A stretch of DNA of 64,000 bases from Aricia agestis (GCF_905147365.1 NC_056425.1:1681501-1745500), one strand, 5' to 3'; counted from the first letter of the stretch, positions 34,101-44,284 are shown. Notes: generated by a model from the letters alone, not told the origin. A program made the numbers and translations.

Positions 34101-34742
34101 CAATGACTAAAGCTAACAAATTATAGTTAATTGTCAGTGTTCATCATGTCTTTGTCTTTGAATTACCCATAGCATAACACGATTGGTCAACTTTTATAAC
34201 ACAGAATAATCAATCAAAAAGACCTCGGTAAAAAAGGGATTCCTGTTTTGCCAACAGAGGCGAGTGATTTACGTTTACAAAATTTGTACATAAATTGGTT
34301 TAAGCATACATTCTAATTTGCCCATAGCTTATATGAAATATATTTAATATATTTATGGTTTTTAAATTACGCGACAAAAACCATTTTGTCGCTACGCCCT
34401 TCAATTTTTTGCTGTTCCATTGCTTGTTTTCTATGAGAGGCCGGGCCGGCCTCATAGAAAACAAGCAATCTAAAACATATCCAACACGGTTTTTTACTTT
34501 AACGCGGCGTCATCTTAATAAGAGTAGGCTTGTATAGTATGTGCTGCTGCTATAACCTAGGAGAAAAACATTTTATTAACACAATTATCTCGTTACAGCC
34601 CTGGCTAGACAACAAGCACACGGTGTTCGGTCGCGTGGTCCGCGGCATGGAGGTAGTACAGAACATCGGCAGCGTCAAGACAAACCCCAAGACTGACAAA
34701 CCCTATGACGACGTCCGAGTGATCTCTGTCACTGTCAAGTGA
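22147..34742 (+). CDS. PPWD1: PPWD1: WD40-repeat cyclophilin (peptidyl-prolyl isomerase)
   Basis: Eleven exons join in frame: 22147-22279, 22383-22543, 22810-22948, 24566-24653, 26307-26631, 27794-27912, 30509-30701, 31128-31362, 33022-33194, 33750-33917, 34599-34742; 625 residues (human PPWD1 is 646). After an acidic/basic head (to about 44) comes the WD40 half (YERSYMHRDVVTHVV, ASQDGHLKFWKK, VKVFDVVNFDMINM, IVEYWTGPKHEYQFP, LDFSPDGKKMASI), then MEFGRRMAAERELEK, KNRFYMFSRR and FNEKPSKEDI. The cyclophilin domain spans about 470-625. Residues matching CypA Arg55, Phe60, Gln63, Phe113, Trp121 and His126 are present (R514, F519, Q522, F572, W580, H585), so catalysis is plausible. Family knowledge: a nuclear protein found in spliceosomes. 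Most introns are normal GT-AG; exon 1's donor (GTTATT) is weak. Introns 5, 6 and 8 are packed with repeats. Confidence 0.96.
23064..23113. repeat. Perfect 22-bp-arm hairpin in PPWD1 intron 3
   Basis: CTGTGTGGCCAAATATTATT starts the left arm (23064-23085). The right arm (23092-23113) is its exact complement, with a 6-nt loop. Confidence 0.8.
23114..24560. other. Rest of PPWD1 intron 3, nothing recognised
   Basis: AT-rich intron with no element ends that I can support. The phrases CGCGGGTGCAACAGTTTGAC, CGCAGGTGCAACCAATTTGA and CGCGGGCGCAATATC (23200-23570) suggest an old internal repeat. Confidence 0.35.
24794..25640. mobile_element. Retroposon tail debris with inverted and tandem segments, PPWD1 intron 4
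   Basis: It starts with GCGACCCGCCCCGGCTTCGC and ends of the type CTATACTAATATTATAAAGA. A segment with TGATAATCTGCGTGCTGGCA at 25027 is mirrored at 25375 and again in tandem at 25500, so the block holds one inverted and two direct copies of about 120 bp. Confidence 0.6.
25695..26265. mobile_element. Long repeat, left member of an inverted pair around PPWD1 exons 5-6
   Basis: From CAGCGCCCACTTCGAAACGG to TCTTTATAATATTAGTATAG, this roughly 570-bp block is the near-complete inverted copy of 28150-28965. Matching landmarks are CACTTGACATAGATAGGTAT, GTGTCGCGGACATTTTTGTA, GGCAGCGTACGCAAAATAAG and the AAACAAACAAAC tail. Confidence 0.8.
26858..27165 (-). mobile_element. SINE-like family copy, PPWD1 intron 5
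   Basis: A minus-strand copy. The 3' end is at the left (GGGGGCAAACGGGTCACCTG) and the 5' part at the right (GCCGAAGCATGGCTCT). The tail has decayed to TTTTTTTAATGAACTA, suggesting an older copy. Confidence 0.78.
27250..27755. mobile_element. Retroposon 3' tail debris, PPWD1 intron 5
   Basis: GTTGCCCGCGACTTCGTCCG, GCGCGGCTTCGCTTGCGTAA, TAGCCTATGTCCCTTCACGT and the terminal AATTATAATATTAGTATAGA are recurrent words, also seen at 29250, 44285 and 55200. Two tails appear joined. Confidence 0.6.
28150..28965. mobile_element. Long repeat, right member of the inverted pair, PPWD1 intron 6
   Basis: The inverted counterpart of 25695-26265, split by an insertion at 28292-28520. Outside the insertion the match is high over about 570 bp. 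The 144-codon open frame inside it is a by-product of the repeat. Confidence 0.8.
28292..28520. mobile_element. 229-bp palindrome-bearing insertion with 12-bp target duplication
   Basis: TAACATAGGCTA lies directly on both sides (28280-28291 and 28521-28532), while the sister repeat at 26.1 kb has the site once and uninterrupted. The first 155 bp (28292-28446) form a hairpin with arms of about 65-70 bp, from TGCTACTACGAGTACATAC through CTCGACGTTTCGGCCGTGTT. About 74 bp of single-copy sequence follow. Confidence 0.8.
28988..29238. mobile_element. Foldback MITE with ends TATACAGTGTGTAACAAAAA
   Basis: Arms of about 100 bp. The ends match over more than 30 bases with one difference, and the pairing continues through CGTGTTCCTTGTAGA and the centre TTTTCACTTTTGTATGGG with gaps. 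A degenerate relative is at 36350-36558. Confidence 0.82.
29550..29857 (-). mobile_element. SINE-like family copy, PPWD1 intron 6
   Basis: A full-length minus-strand copy with poly-T at the left (T run then ATGAAATAAGGGGGCAAACG) and 5' end at the right (ACGTGGGAGAGCCATAC on the minus strand). Confidence 0.82.
29990..30215. mobile_element. Retroposon tail debris, PPWD1 intron 6
   Basis: AAACTACTGAATCGATTTTA, ACCCGTGCGAAGCCGGGGCG and GGACGAAGTCGCGGGCAACA are the inverted forms of words at 24800 and 27260. Confidence 0.55.
30875..31060. repeat. Dispersed repeat, PPWD1 intron 7
   Basis: TTTTTATTCAAAATGGGGAC, GGTTCGGGAACTAACCCGCC and GAACCGGCGTAAGAAACTC. A diverged inverse relative lies in intron 9 near 33500-33540 (TTCTTACGCCGGTTCTTTTT). 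Confidence 0.45.
31566..31704. repeat. Foldback element, copy 2 of 2, PPWD1 intron 8
   Basis: The left arm ATGAAACTGTTTTGAGACTC with AAACAATCGGACGA pairs with the right arm TCGTCCGATTGTTTGAGTCT. The centre has GACGTTGTTAGAGCAGGACG, as in copy 1 at 13134. It ends three bases before the large inverted repeat. Confidence 0.8.
31707..32878. mobile_element. 1.17-kb inverted repeat with internal tandem repeats and palindromes, PPWD1 intron 8
   Basis: The left arm (31707 to about 32250) pairs with the right arm (about 32310-32878) around a loop of about 60 nt. The outer ends are GAGTTCTGACAATA and its complement. Each outer third holds a run of small dyads such as CCACAACGCGTTGTGG and CCACGACGCGTTCTGG. 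Each inner third holds three tandem copies of a roughly 75-bp unit including TTATAGTGCCCAAGTGTGTG and CAATACACAAGAGCAC. The arms differ by a few substitutions, a 36-bp unit only in the left arm, and a segment of about 40 bp near the right outer end missing from the left. No coding capacity. Confidence 0.88.
33620..33710. repeat. Dispersed repeat, PPWD1 intron 9 (inverse of 17030-17160)
   Basis: CACCTCCATCGTGGGTATCG and GGCAGCCGGCTGCCGCTTGG match the 17.1-kb block in reverse orientation. Confidence 0.55.
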
Positions 34743-34955
34743 ATATAATTGCCACCCGTGCCTAGCACTGCAAGGTCTGCAAGGCATTCAGTATACTGTT
34801 AACTGAACATTAACACCTCCACTTTGATGCTGGCAACTCTGACGGGGAGGCATACGCCAAAAAGAAGAAGAAGAGATGTGTCAAATGAATTTTTCTTCGT
34901 ATGATGTGGGAAGAAGTCTGCAAACTGTTACAGTTAATGATTAAATAATGAAGTG

Positions 34956-34961
34956 AATAAA
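34956..34961 (+). terminator. Probable PPWD1 polyadenylation signal
   Basis: AATAAA about 210 bases after the PPWD1 stop codon, in an A-rich context; another lies near 35113. No cDNA evidence. Confidence 0.45.
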
Positions 34962-35284
34962 GTGAAACTCATAAAGTTATACAAGGGGATCAAACTCAGG
35001 AAGTAAATAGTGTATTCAGTAGACAAAGAAGTGAAAAACTTACTTGTAAAAAGTGAATGAGTTACGTTTGATAAATAATTAATGATCTGGATATAATTGA
35101 GTTGTTCTTAAAATAAAAACTAAAATTAAGTTGTTTAAGGTTGTATATAAAATTACTTTTTACACGTCATGTTGTGTTTGTTTTATTCATTTCTTTAAAT
35201 TGACGGCTGTTATGTAAAACCACGTAGTTCCATAGTTTTTATGTGAAATAGCTTTAATGAGACTTGCTTTTCAAAACTCTTAAA

Positions 35285-35785
35285 TAATCGGCCAAGTGCG
35301 AGTCGGACTCGCGCACGAAGGGTTCCGTGAAAATAGACGAAAAATAGTGTTTTTTGTATGGGAGCCCCCCTAAAATATTTATTTTATTTTAAGTTTATAT
35401 CCCGCGATCGTGGAATCCTGAAAATCTTTTGTTTTCGCGGTCGCATTCGACCGCTTGGGAGTTGAATCATTATTAGACTACAGATAAAATTAAGAATATT
35501 GTGAAATTTTCTGTGTCAAGCTGTTGCGGTTTTCGGTTACGAGCCAAAAAGGTCAAAAAGTTACGTTTGTTGTATGAGAAAATGGAAGCCCTTAAATATT
35601 AATTTTATTTTGTTTTTAGTCTTTGTTTTTATTGCGGCAACAGAAATCTGTGAAAATATCAGAAGTCTAGCTATAGCGGTTCTTGAGTTGCCTGGAGACA
35701 GACAGACAACAGACGTCCACACACCGAAGTCTCAGTAATAGGGTCCCGTTTTCACCCTTTTTGGGTACGGAACCCTAAAAAACAA
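35285..35785. mobile_element. Dispersed retroposon fragment, copy 1
   Basis: TCGGCCAAGTGCGAGTCGGA and GCGCACGAAGGGTTCCGTG at the left; GGAGACAGACAGACAACAGA and GGGTACGGAACCCTAAAAAA at the right. An inverse-orientation relative is at 37695-38210, a short piece at 43270-43303, and another at 25198-25240. Confidence 0.6.
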
Positions 35786-36349
35786 ACTACGCGCCGCTTG
35801 TTTAGTTACATAGCTTGCCGATAGATGGCGCTAGATGTTACTTATCAAAGTGTTTTTCATGAATTATTATTATCCTAAAGAATAATAATTTATAAATATT
35901 TGCTACAATATACTTTGTAGTTCAATAGTCGACCAGTAACATGAATTTAATCAAGAAAGTTCGATGAAAAACGGGATTAAAAATGAGCTGCCTGCTGCAT
36001 TATAAATTATTATTTAGTCTGCTCAATAACAGATGGCGCTTCTTGTGATAAGTAAATAACTCACCGCTAGATGTCGCTTCTATGTTGTATTCTTTAAATC
36101 TGGAAAATGAAGACCTTTCATTGGAATATTATAATCCGTCGGTGCATTGTGGAATATAATATTCCTTTAGTTTAATATATAAAATAAATCAGATACCCAT
36201 ACATCATAATATTCGCAGACCGAAAATACCTACTTACAGTACACGTAATAACCACTTTTTCATGTAGCTTACCAGTAGACTTCAGTAATTCTACTGGATG
36301 TCATAAAACTTTAGTGATAATATTTTACGGCGCGGCGTGTATGGGCCCC

Positions 36350-36558
36350 TATATAGAGCTCATTGTGAAATTACAGCTCTGAAATAATAATTGCCCATGT
36401 ACAAATTAAACAAAAAAAAAATCAGCGCTGCCACTTTCACACTGAACTCTCTAAATATAAGAGACATAATTTTATGTAGTACACACCCTGAAGTCACAGA
36501 GTACTTTATTATATACTGGCCTGAAGTATTATCATTTAGTTTTGTTACACCTTGTATA
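36350..36558. repeat. Degenerate relative of the 28988 MITE
   Basis: TACACACCCTGAAGT and GAAGTATTATCATTTAGTTT followed by TGTTACACCTTGTATA resemble the right end of the 28988 element; the left half is eroded. Confidence 0.5.
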
Positions 36559-36745
36559 TTCTGTCCTTTAATAATTTTAAAAGTTGATCGTTACCCTTTG
36601 TAAGATTTTGGATCTCAATTCCTACACTGCACCGCCAGTCCCGCGGGATCCCGCTAAATTTTAGACCGGGATTAGTCCCGCAAAATGCATGCGGGATCCC
36701 GGTATCCCGGTATTGCATTCCCTAGCTACATGTCATGTCGTGTCT

Positions 36746-36801
36746 ACTAATAAATTAAACGCTTTACATGCAATAGCATGTAAAGCGTTTAATTTATTAG
36801 T
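36746..36801. repeat. Perfect 26-bp-arm hairpin
   Basis: The left arm 36746-36771 starts ACTAATAAATTAAACGCTTT. The right arm 36776-36801 is its exact complement, with a 4-nt loop. Confidence 0.82.
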
Positions 36802-37689
36802 CGTCACTCGTCGTCAAAAAACATTAGGGGGACCTAAATTCTAAAATCCGTCTCGTCTAGACTCTAGACAGCGTGTTTTATATTAAGTCTATGGTTTTAG
36901 CACTAGCGATGCTATAGGTCACGCGCGACTCCGTCTGCCCACGCCTCGTGTGAATAATAATAATTATTGGTCCTAGCTCTACGTATTCATGACGACTGAC
37001 GCTAGAAAATTGTGATTGCCTAATGCCTATTCGACATTTTCATAGAATACGTATTAGGTATTTAATATTTATATTTAGAGATTTTTTGATATTCGACGTT
37101 AAAAATGCGCAGCGTAGTTGTAAGTTGTTTACTAAATACTATCCCAAAAATGTAAAGTAAGTACTTGCTTATCGCTAAAGGGCTGAGCTAAAGGGCAACT
37201 AAAATTTTGTTATTATCTCATCCATCCATCTCTTTATACCTAATTTGAAAATAATAACCATCATAACATTATTAAGTAGGTACCGTAATTTATTTTAATT
37301 TAAGTTTGATACATCAAATATTTAAAAATAAATTTTGGATTTCGTTTGAAGTTTTTAATTATACGGGGCCACGGCAGTGCGTACGCCAAGACACTTTTTT
37401 TAGAAAATATAATGAAAATGGTTGGAAAGTTAAGAAATTGTTTTAATTAATGTGAATAATTTTGATAAGCTGCAAATTGCATTATGTATAAATTTTAAAA
37501 TACATATATTGTATAACAATAAAATAAGTATTTATGTATAAAGTAGGTAAGTACAAAATATAATTACAGTGCGTTACGTTTAATTTATGTTGCATTTCAT
37601 TTCCATAGAAAAGAAAAGATTTTATATGAATTTACTTAAAAAAAGTTTTGGTTCGAGTTCACGAGTCACGGCTCACGTCTAACTTCTAA

Positions 37690-38215
37690 TTTTTAGGGTT
37701 CCGTACCCAAAGGTTAAAAACGGGACCCTCTTACTGAGACTTCGATGTCTGTCCGTCTATCTGTCTGTCTCCAGGCTGTATCACAAGAACCGCTCTAGCT
37801 AGAAACTTCTAAAATTTTCACAGAATTTTCACAGATTGTGTAAATTATACACTTTTAAGTATTTGTTGTTATAGCGGCAACACACTTAAAATAAAATAAA
37901 ATAAATAAGGGGCCGGGCAAATAAAGGGAAAACATGATTTAATTGGCCTTTTCTGCTCATTATCGAAAAAGGCACTTGAAATTTTTACAAAAATAATTAT
38001 TATGTGTACTTTAATAATTAATACTAAAATTTTAATAAAATAGAAATTTAAGAGGGGCTCCCATTAAAAAAAACACAATTTTTGGCCCTTATTTGCTCTA
38101 TAATGGACAATGGTAAGCTTTAATAGGTTTATTAATAATTAATTAAATTTTAAAAAGGTTAATTAAGAAAGGTAAACCCTTTGTGCGTGAGTCCGACTCG
38201 CACTTGTCCCATTTT
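37690..38215. mobile_element. Dispersed retroposon fragment, copy 2 (inverse)
   Basis: TAGGGTTCCGTACCCAAAGG at the left and GTGCGTGAGTCCGACTCGCA at the right are the inverted ends of the 35285 fragment. The interior differs, so it may be a composite. Confidence 0.55.
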
Positions 38216-38987
38216 TTATATTAATATATTTTTACAAAATAATTATGTTGAACAAATGAGCCGTACTACGAAAACCTCGCAGTGTTTATCTGGATACCAG
38301 CTGTTTTAATTAAATATTGGAAACATGGTGTTTATTTGCCTAGTACGCTGAAAATGCGAATTTGCAAAACAACGCACTGTAATCTGCCATCAAACCCAGT
38401 ATCAGTGTACCGAACGTTGTTACACCAGATTATTTATTAGTTTTAATACACGGTGGGCGGTAAAAAAGCGAAATAACACGAAATGATCAAAAATATTCAA
38501 CAATTGTTGAAACATGGGCCAAGTCATTAATTAAAAGTGAGGCCCGTATATTTAAAAGACTTTTGTAGCCTGTGCACTTTATTTTCCTTCTAGCCTAATC
38601 TGTAGTGCGAGCAAGACGGCCATATTTCTCTCTCTGTCGCACCAGTACATTTGTTCCCCCCGCGCGCCGCCCGCATATATTTTCTTGCAGCGCGGCTACC
38701 CCGCCTCCGCCGCCGCTATAAAGCGCGTTTCCATTATATCGATACGTTATACTTAATATTATTAATTATTATGTACTTCTTTTTATTAAAATTATAAAAA
38801 GTCTGTTTAATTTAAAGCACATTACGTATACTTAATATCGGATTTTTAACTCAGTGAACAAAGAAAAAATGATATCAGAAACTATAGGTCTTATATAATA
38901 ATTAATAAACGAAATAGAATATTATAAGCTGGCAACTGGCGCCGGCACGCCGCACGGGCCACGGCACGGCGCGCTGCTTTCACTTGG

Positions 38988-38995
38988 TATAAAAG
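38988..38995 (+). promoter_or_regulatory. TATA-like box after a GC-rich patch upstream of Jra
   Basis: TATAAAAG follows a GC-rich stretch (38935-38980) in otherwise AT-rich DNA, about 590 bases before the Jra ATG. It could be an alternative start or chance. Confidence 0.25.
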
Positions 38996-39344
38996 TTGAA
39001 ACAAAGCAAAAAATAATAATAAATAAAACAGCTATTTTGGAAGTTTAAACGATCGTTTAAAGTGTATTAGAATTTACGGAAAAAGAAAATGTATACAAGG
39101 GCTATAAGACGCTTTAATTCTTAGAATATTATAATAATACAATGTCCTAAAATTCATAAACATTGTAAAGTAAATAAGTACATTATTATCTTTTTGCTTA
39201 AATAATTTGCAATACAGTAAGCCTTTACAAAGGCTGTAAATTTTATTATGTTATCGCTCGAACAATGGAAACGAGCTAGCCGATTCTCGGTAATCGCACG
39301 AAGTCGTAAACAGCCCGCTGTGGCCTCGCGCGTCGTCCAAATGG

Positions 39345-39451
39345 CCAATAGCGAGCGAGTAAAACGAAATATCACGTCATATTCGACCAATGAGCGCTCG
39401 GGAATATCACGACATTTCTAAAAATAGCTTATCTGAGTCATGACATAAAAG
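39345..39451 (+). promoter_or_regulatory. Likely Jra proximal promoter: CCAAT, MEF2, AP-1, TATA-like motifs
   Basis: Seen: CCAAT at 39345-39349 and 39387-39391, CTAAAAATAG (MEF2 consensus) at 39418-39427, TGAGTCA (AP-1/TRE) at 39434-39440 and CATAAAAG at 39444-39451, 130-240 bases before the Jra ATG. The mammalian JUN promoter is known to use TRE-like and MEF2 sites for autoregulation and stress response, so the combination is meaningful, though single motifs can arise by chance. Confidence 0.55.
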
Positions 39452-39580
39452 CACTGGTTGTTTCTTTCCAATGTTTAGAAACAAGTGGAACGTTGTCGTT
39501 GGCGGACGTATGTTGAGAGAAGAGAAAAAGTTTTCTACGTGAAGTGAGTTCAGTGATACCGACTTATTCGGTGCTAACAC

Positions 39581-40306
39581 ATGGTTCGCCAGTCCGGCCA
39601 CGGGATGGAGACTACTTTCTATGACGAGCAGTACCCTCTAAGCGGTCCGGTGGATAATTTGAAGAGGTCCCTAACATTGGACCTGGATTTCGGCAGAGGC
39701 GGCAAAAGGGCGAGAGGTGCTGCACCACCTCTTCTGTCCTCTCCAGACCTCCAACTACTCAAACTGGGATCACCCGAGCTAGAAAAAATCATCATGCAAA
39801 ACGGTTTGATCACAACGGCAACGCCTACACCTGGTGGGGCGGTTCTGTTCCCCGCCGTAGCGCCGACAGAGGAGCAAGAGATGTACGCGAGGCCATTCGT
39901 CGAGGCGCTGGACAAGTTACACCACAACGAGCCCGCGCCGCTCGGACGACGTGTTTACGTCGACTTGGACCGCCCGCTCGACCGCTTCCCGGCCTCGGTC
40001 ATCAAAGACGAACCTCAGACGGTGCCCAGCGCCGCCAGTTCCCCGCCTCTCTCCCCCATCGACATGGATACCCAGGAGAGAATAAAGTTAGAACGTAAGA
40101 GACAAAGAAACCGAGTAGCCGCGTCGAAATGCAGACGGCGCAAGTTGGAACGTATCTCAAAATTAGAAGAAAAAGTGAAATTGTTAAAAGGTGAAAACGC
40201 AGAGTTGGCGCAGATGGTGGTGAAGCTAAAAGACCACGTCTCCCGGCTGAAGCAGCAGGTGCTGGAGCACGCGAACGGTGGCTGCCACATCGACGCCCAC
40301 TTTTGA
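39581..40306 (+). CDS. Jra: Jun-family bZIP transcription factor (Jra), intronless
   Basis: A 241-residue single-exon protein. The delta/JNK-docking area is recognisable: METTFYDEQYP at 9, KRSLTLDLD at 28, then LLSSPDLQLLKLGSPELEKI (51-70), whose two Ser-Pro sites match c-Jun Ser63/73, and ATPTP (80-84) matching Thr91/93. IKDEP (141-145) fits a SUMO consensus, and SSPPLSPIDM (153-162) matches the GSK3-regulated segment. The basic region NRVAASKCR (177-185) keeps the redox Cys184, and five heptad leucines (195, 202, 209, 216, 223) form the zipper. Jun binds AP-1 sites as a homodimer or with Fos, downstream of JNK. An intronless Jun gene is usual. The start at 39581 has a fair context (ACACATGG); Met9 is the alternative and aligns with the vertebrate METTFYD start region. 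Confidence 0.97.
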   Translation: MVRQSGHGMETTFYDEQYPLSGPVDNLKRSLTLDLDFGRGGKRARGAAPPLLSSPDLQLLKLGSPELEKIIMQNGLITTATPTPGGAVLFPAVAPTEEQEMYARPFVEALDKLHHNEPAPLGRRVYVDLDRPLDRFPASVIKDEPQTVPSAASSPPLSPIDMDTQERIKLERKRQRNRVAASKCRRRKLERISKLEEKVKLLKGENAELAQMVVKLKDHVSRLKQQVLEHANGGCHIDAHF

Positions 40307-41800
40307 GGGCTCACCGCCGCCGCTCCCCCACATTCCATGCTAGTCGCGCCCGCTCGGACGCAGCATACAAAGCGTTTTGTGATCTTAATTTTACCGTGTA
40401 TTATATAGTTAACAATTAGTGACTAAGTGAAGTTATGATAAGGATGTGTTGTCAGAGCCCAAGTGATTTCGGAACCTCCGGTTGAATGCACAAATTGATC
40501 CTGCATTTGGTGAAGGATTTATTACAGCTAGTCCGCAAGATATAGTCTCTACGTCGTAAGTTGCAGTTGTAGTTTTCCTTGTATCAGTATTGCGTTCTCT
40601 CATTATATTATTGTAGAAACTAGAAAGGATAATCGTGCAACGTCATGCTGTAGACTGGACAGACTGAGGTTGACCGGTGTTGCCAGTTCTCACTTCTCGA
40701 GTCGTTTTCCCGTTTCAACAATATTTTAAATACTCATTTACACATAATCTAACTTGGCAAATATCAACAGAGACCACTGATGTTTTCGAAAAAGGAAGTC
40801 TAATATTTTACAATGTAACATACAAGCGAGACAGAGAAGTAAAAATACAATAGAGCTGGCAACGTCGCAACACGCAAGTCACGAGCGGATGTTCTGTTTA
40901 ATTAAAATTCCGCCTGCGCCGCCCTCGCGGAATGGCGGCCATGTGTTCGGCTGTCGGACGTTCCGAATCACGTTTTGTTGCACAAGGTTAACTTTTCATC
41001 GCTGAAAGGCGCTTTATGCCTGGTGGATTATGTTATTTACATGTAGCTTGTGTGATAGACTGATTAGACAGCATGTGAGACTGCCTTGAGCGAATGCGTT
41101 GTGCGAGGGAGTGTTTCTCAATTATTATTTGTCTGATTTGACCCGGTGCTCTTTTAAAGGTCTTGTAACGTGAGGCCGTCCGATTTAAGTGTTACGGATG
41201 AATGTTAAGGCAAAATGTAGTTGACGGATGTTCAGCGAGATCGTATGCAAGATGTATTTATTAGTGAGAATGTTATAACTAGGTTAAGGTAGCAATCTCG
41301 AGTGCCTACGCTTTGTAAACTAAAGCCTTGTAAAGTTTTTATTGTTTTTGTTACCATTAGATGAGCAGTACGAATATTATGACGATGCCGTTCTTTAAAA
41401 GCCTTAATGCAGTCTGCATAATAAAATTATAATATTGTCGATAACAAAAGGCATAAAAGTCATAAGTGTCGTATTGAGCAGTTGTTCTGTACCATTGTCT
41501 TCTATAAGTTATATTAAGTAATATTAAACCATTAACAAGTTGAATTGTTATATTATAGACTTTATAAGGGAGCTTATTCCAGTTTGTAAATTGAAAATTT
41601 AAACGGAAAGCGCCCCTTTTGTATTATTTTTATACGAAAAATGATTCTTCAGAATGTTAACAATAATTTGTAAGTTTATAAAGATACAGTTATACTAAAA
41701 TAATATATTTCTATGACTTTAACAAAGAATATTGTTTTATACTGAATACAAATGTATTATAAATCAAAAGAAAGAATAAATATAAATTATAAAGATTATT
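40307..41800 (+). other. Probable Jra 3' untranslated region
   Basis: About 1.47 kb to the AATAAA at 41775, AT-rich towards the end with several ATTTA words, as is common for unstable immediate-early mRNAs. No repeat or other gene is evident. The extent is inferred from the poly-A signal. Confidence 0.5.
41775..41780 (+). terminator. Probable Jra polyadenylation signal
   Basis: AATAAA in an A-rich stretch. An earlier AATAAA near 41420 could be an alternative site. Confidence 0.45.
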
Positions 41801-41929
41801 ATACCATTTACTTCTTTGTTTTTCTTACAAACAACTCCTTTAAAGCCCCAGAAAATGGCCTGTATTCTCAAATTGTGTTAAACACCAGAAAATTTTATGA
41901 AAAATTGTAAACTCCATAATTTTAGCAAT

Positions 41930-42085
41930 TGGAATCTCGGAATCGGCTCGAATGATTTTCATGAAATTTAGTATATAGGGGGTTTCGGGGGCGATAAATC
42001 TATCTAGCTGGGAATCATTTTTATAAAATGTCATTTTATTCGTGTTATAACGAATACCGAGCAATGCTCGGTCAAATAGCTAGTG
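41930..42085. mobile_element. Truncated retroposon tail, copy 2 of 2
   Basis: Shares ATGATTTTCATGAAATTTAG, GGGGGTTTCGGGGGCGATAA and TCAAATAGCTAGT with 17518-17690 in the same orientation. Confidence 0.6.
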
Positions 42086-42089
42086 ACTA

Positions 42090-43165
42090 CTTATAAAAAA
42101 AGAAGCCAAAATGTGAAATCTACAAAATTTACGCTATACAGGTTTACATTAAGAATTTAATGCATAGTTTGCACTTTAAATGACCTTGGTACGAAAATAA
42201 GTGTACCTACCTGGTTTGCAAACATAAACATTTAAAATATGAAAAGTAAATAAATTACTTTTGACTATATCCTAGTAATATACAATAACCAAATTATATA
42301 ATAACACGACATTACGACACAGTTTACGTAATTAAATACAAGAACTTTTTGACATGAAATTACACATCATGAAACACAAAATTACACGGACTTGGCCGTG
42401 GCGTTGCCATGGCCCCAACGCGCAATGTGACACCCAATATTTTTATGAAATTAATAGTGCTTAATAACGTAAATTAAATTACAACTTATAGTATGTTATT
42501 TTACAAAATTAAATCATCGACAAAGATAGTGAATAGTCGAGATAGAAGATAAACTTTTATGTGAAGGTCACAATATGACGTCACAGCGTCCGCCATGTTG
42601 TGGATCTGCCAAAATCCTTCGCAGCCGGACATCCGAGAGAGATGAATCAGATATTGTTTACGGAACGAGAGGTCATAATGTTCCTACTGTTAAGTAACAT
42701 TATAGATGTTACTAGGCCACTATCTAAATCTACAAACGTATTTATTATGATAATAAAATATGTATTAAGTATTACAAACTATAAACTTCTCAATTTAAGT
42801 AGAATTTGGCCCATGCTAGAACAATATGTAAGCGTAGTTTTACTAGACACGCAATATTCGTCAATGATTGCCCATGATGGTTAGGACTTAACGGCTGCCA
42901 TCACCTAAACTGCCGTCGCCGGTGATTTTGATCAGAGAAGAAACCATGTGGATTTCTCTCTCAACTAAAGTGTCCGGATTTCACCCGGACACTTTTCAAT
43001 AACCCGGCCGGACGGTCCCCGGACGCGCTTCAAACTAGGACAAATCCGGGGGAACCCAGACGGATGGCAGCCCTACCCATGGTCTCAGAACTCTCACAAT
43101 ACATAATATCATTATTAGTACTTGACAAGCATGGTCAATGTCGTAGAAATCTTCGAATTCATGGG
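42090..43165. other. Intergenic interval, no gene recognised
   Basis: A full CRE palindrome TGACGTCA occurs at 42576-42583 beside CGTCCGCCATGTTG, but no supported coding exon follows (the 94-codon frame from 42600 has no domain). The 42900-43060 stretch (CCGGACACTTTTCAATAACC) looks like element debris. Confidence 0.35.
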
Positions 43166-43169
43166 CCTT

Positions 43170-43237
43170 ACTACCTTGGGCCATTATCAATATCCATGAT
43201 TATCAAATCATGGATATTGATAATGGCCCAAGGTAGT
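43170..43237. repeat. Perfect 32-bp-arm hairpin
   Basis: The left arm 43170-43201 begins ACTACCTTGGGCCATTATCA. The right arm 43206-43237 is exactly complementary; the loop is ATCA. Confidence 0.85.
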
Positions 43238-43309
43238 GATGCACCCACTAACGAAAGGGTTTAAAAAAATCGGCCAAGTGCGAGTCGTACTCGCGCACGA
43301 AGGCTTTAT

Positions 43310-43818
43310 TTTAACTTTAACTTTAACCACGCCTCTGGTGCAACCCAATCTGATCGCTAAACTTAGGTTGGGTTGCACCAGAGGCGTGGTTAAAGTTAAA
43401 GTTATGGTTATAGTTAAGGCAAATTTAACTTTAACCTTAACTTTGACCGAAGAAATTGACAGATGACAGCTGGCAAATTTAACTTTAACCTTAACTTTGA
43501 TCGGAGAAATTGGAGAAATTGACAGATGACAGCTGGTCCAACAAGGTTATAAATGAACGTGGGCAGGGCACTGTTGGTAAAGGAGAGCTGTCAAAAATGG
43601 CGTTTTTGTATTATGACAGCGCTAGTTTCTTTTTTCGCCACGTGCATTTGAAACCTTGTCGAGCTCTATGGTTATGGTTAACTATATCTTGATGGCGTCC
43701 ATTTTTAACTTTAACCAAAGATTTGACATTTTGCATTGTAATTAAAGTTAAAGTTATAGCACATAATAGATAATAGTACAAGTAGTTATAGTTAAAGTTA
43801 GTTGGTGCAACCCAACCT
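43310..43818. mobile_element. MITE with ends AGGTTGGGTTGCACCA, plus a partial inverted copy
   Basis: The core element runs from about 43361 (AGGTTGGGTTGCACCAGAGG) to 43818 (TTGGTGCAACCCAACCT at the right), with many TTAAAGTTAAAG/CTTTAACTTTAA words inside. A partial inverted copy of the left end sits at 43311-43345. TTA borders both ends. Confidence 0.65.
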
Positions 43819-44284
43819 TAAATCCACTGTTTGATTCCACATTTCGCTACTTGCTAGCAGTATGTTGTTTATAAATACTACGTTCACTCAGCATTAAATA
43901 TTAATTATAATTCGTACAAGCAATAATTCTAAACAAACTGATCAAAATAAACAACATGCTACTCGTATTTTGCGTTTTGCTTTACAAACTGTTGGCATCA
44001 GTCCGTCTGTTGACAAACAATTTTAGTTTTAGTTGTTAATATATTGAGAGGAGTAGAGAACTTTGCTTCAGCCAGGCCTGTCCCACTCGCGCGTTTAGGT
44101 ATCGAACTGTTAGTACCCCTTTAAAGGGGCAGATCACAAGGGACTCACAAGCAATAAACCAATAGCAAATAAACCAATTTGTTACAAACAAACCGCATAC
44201 TACACGTAAATAAACACAAGTTACTATGTTTGAGTTGTAAAAAATTCCTGACCAGCTCCTACACTATAATCGAATATAAAACTA

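Noticed and set aside
42600..42884. 94-codon frame after a CRE site, considered as a gene
   Set aside because: No domain, AT-rich codon use, no splice or poly-A support.
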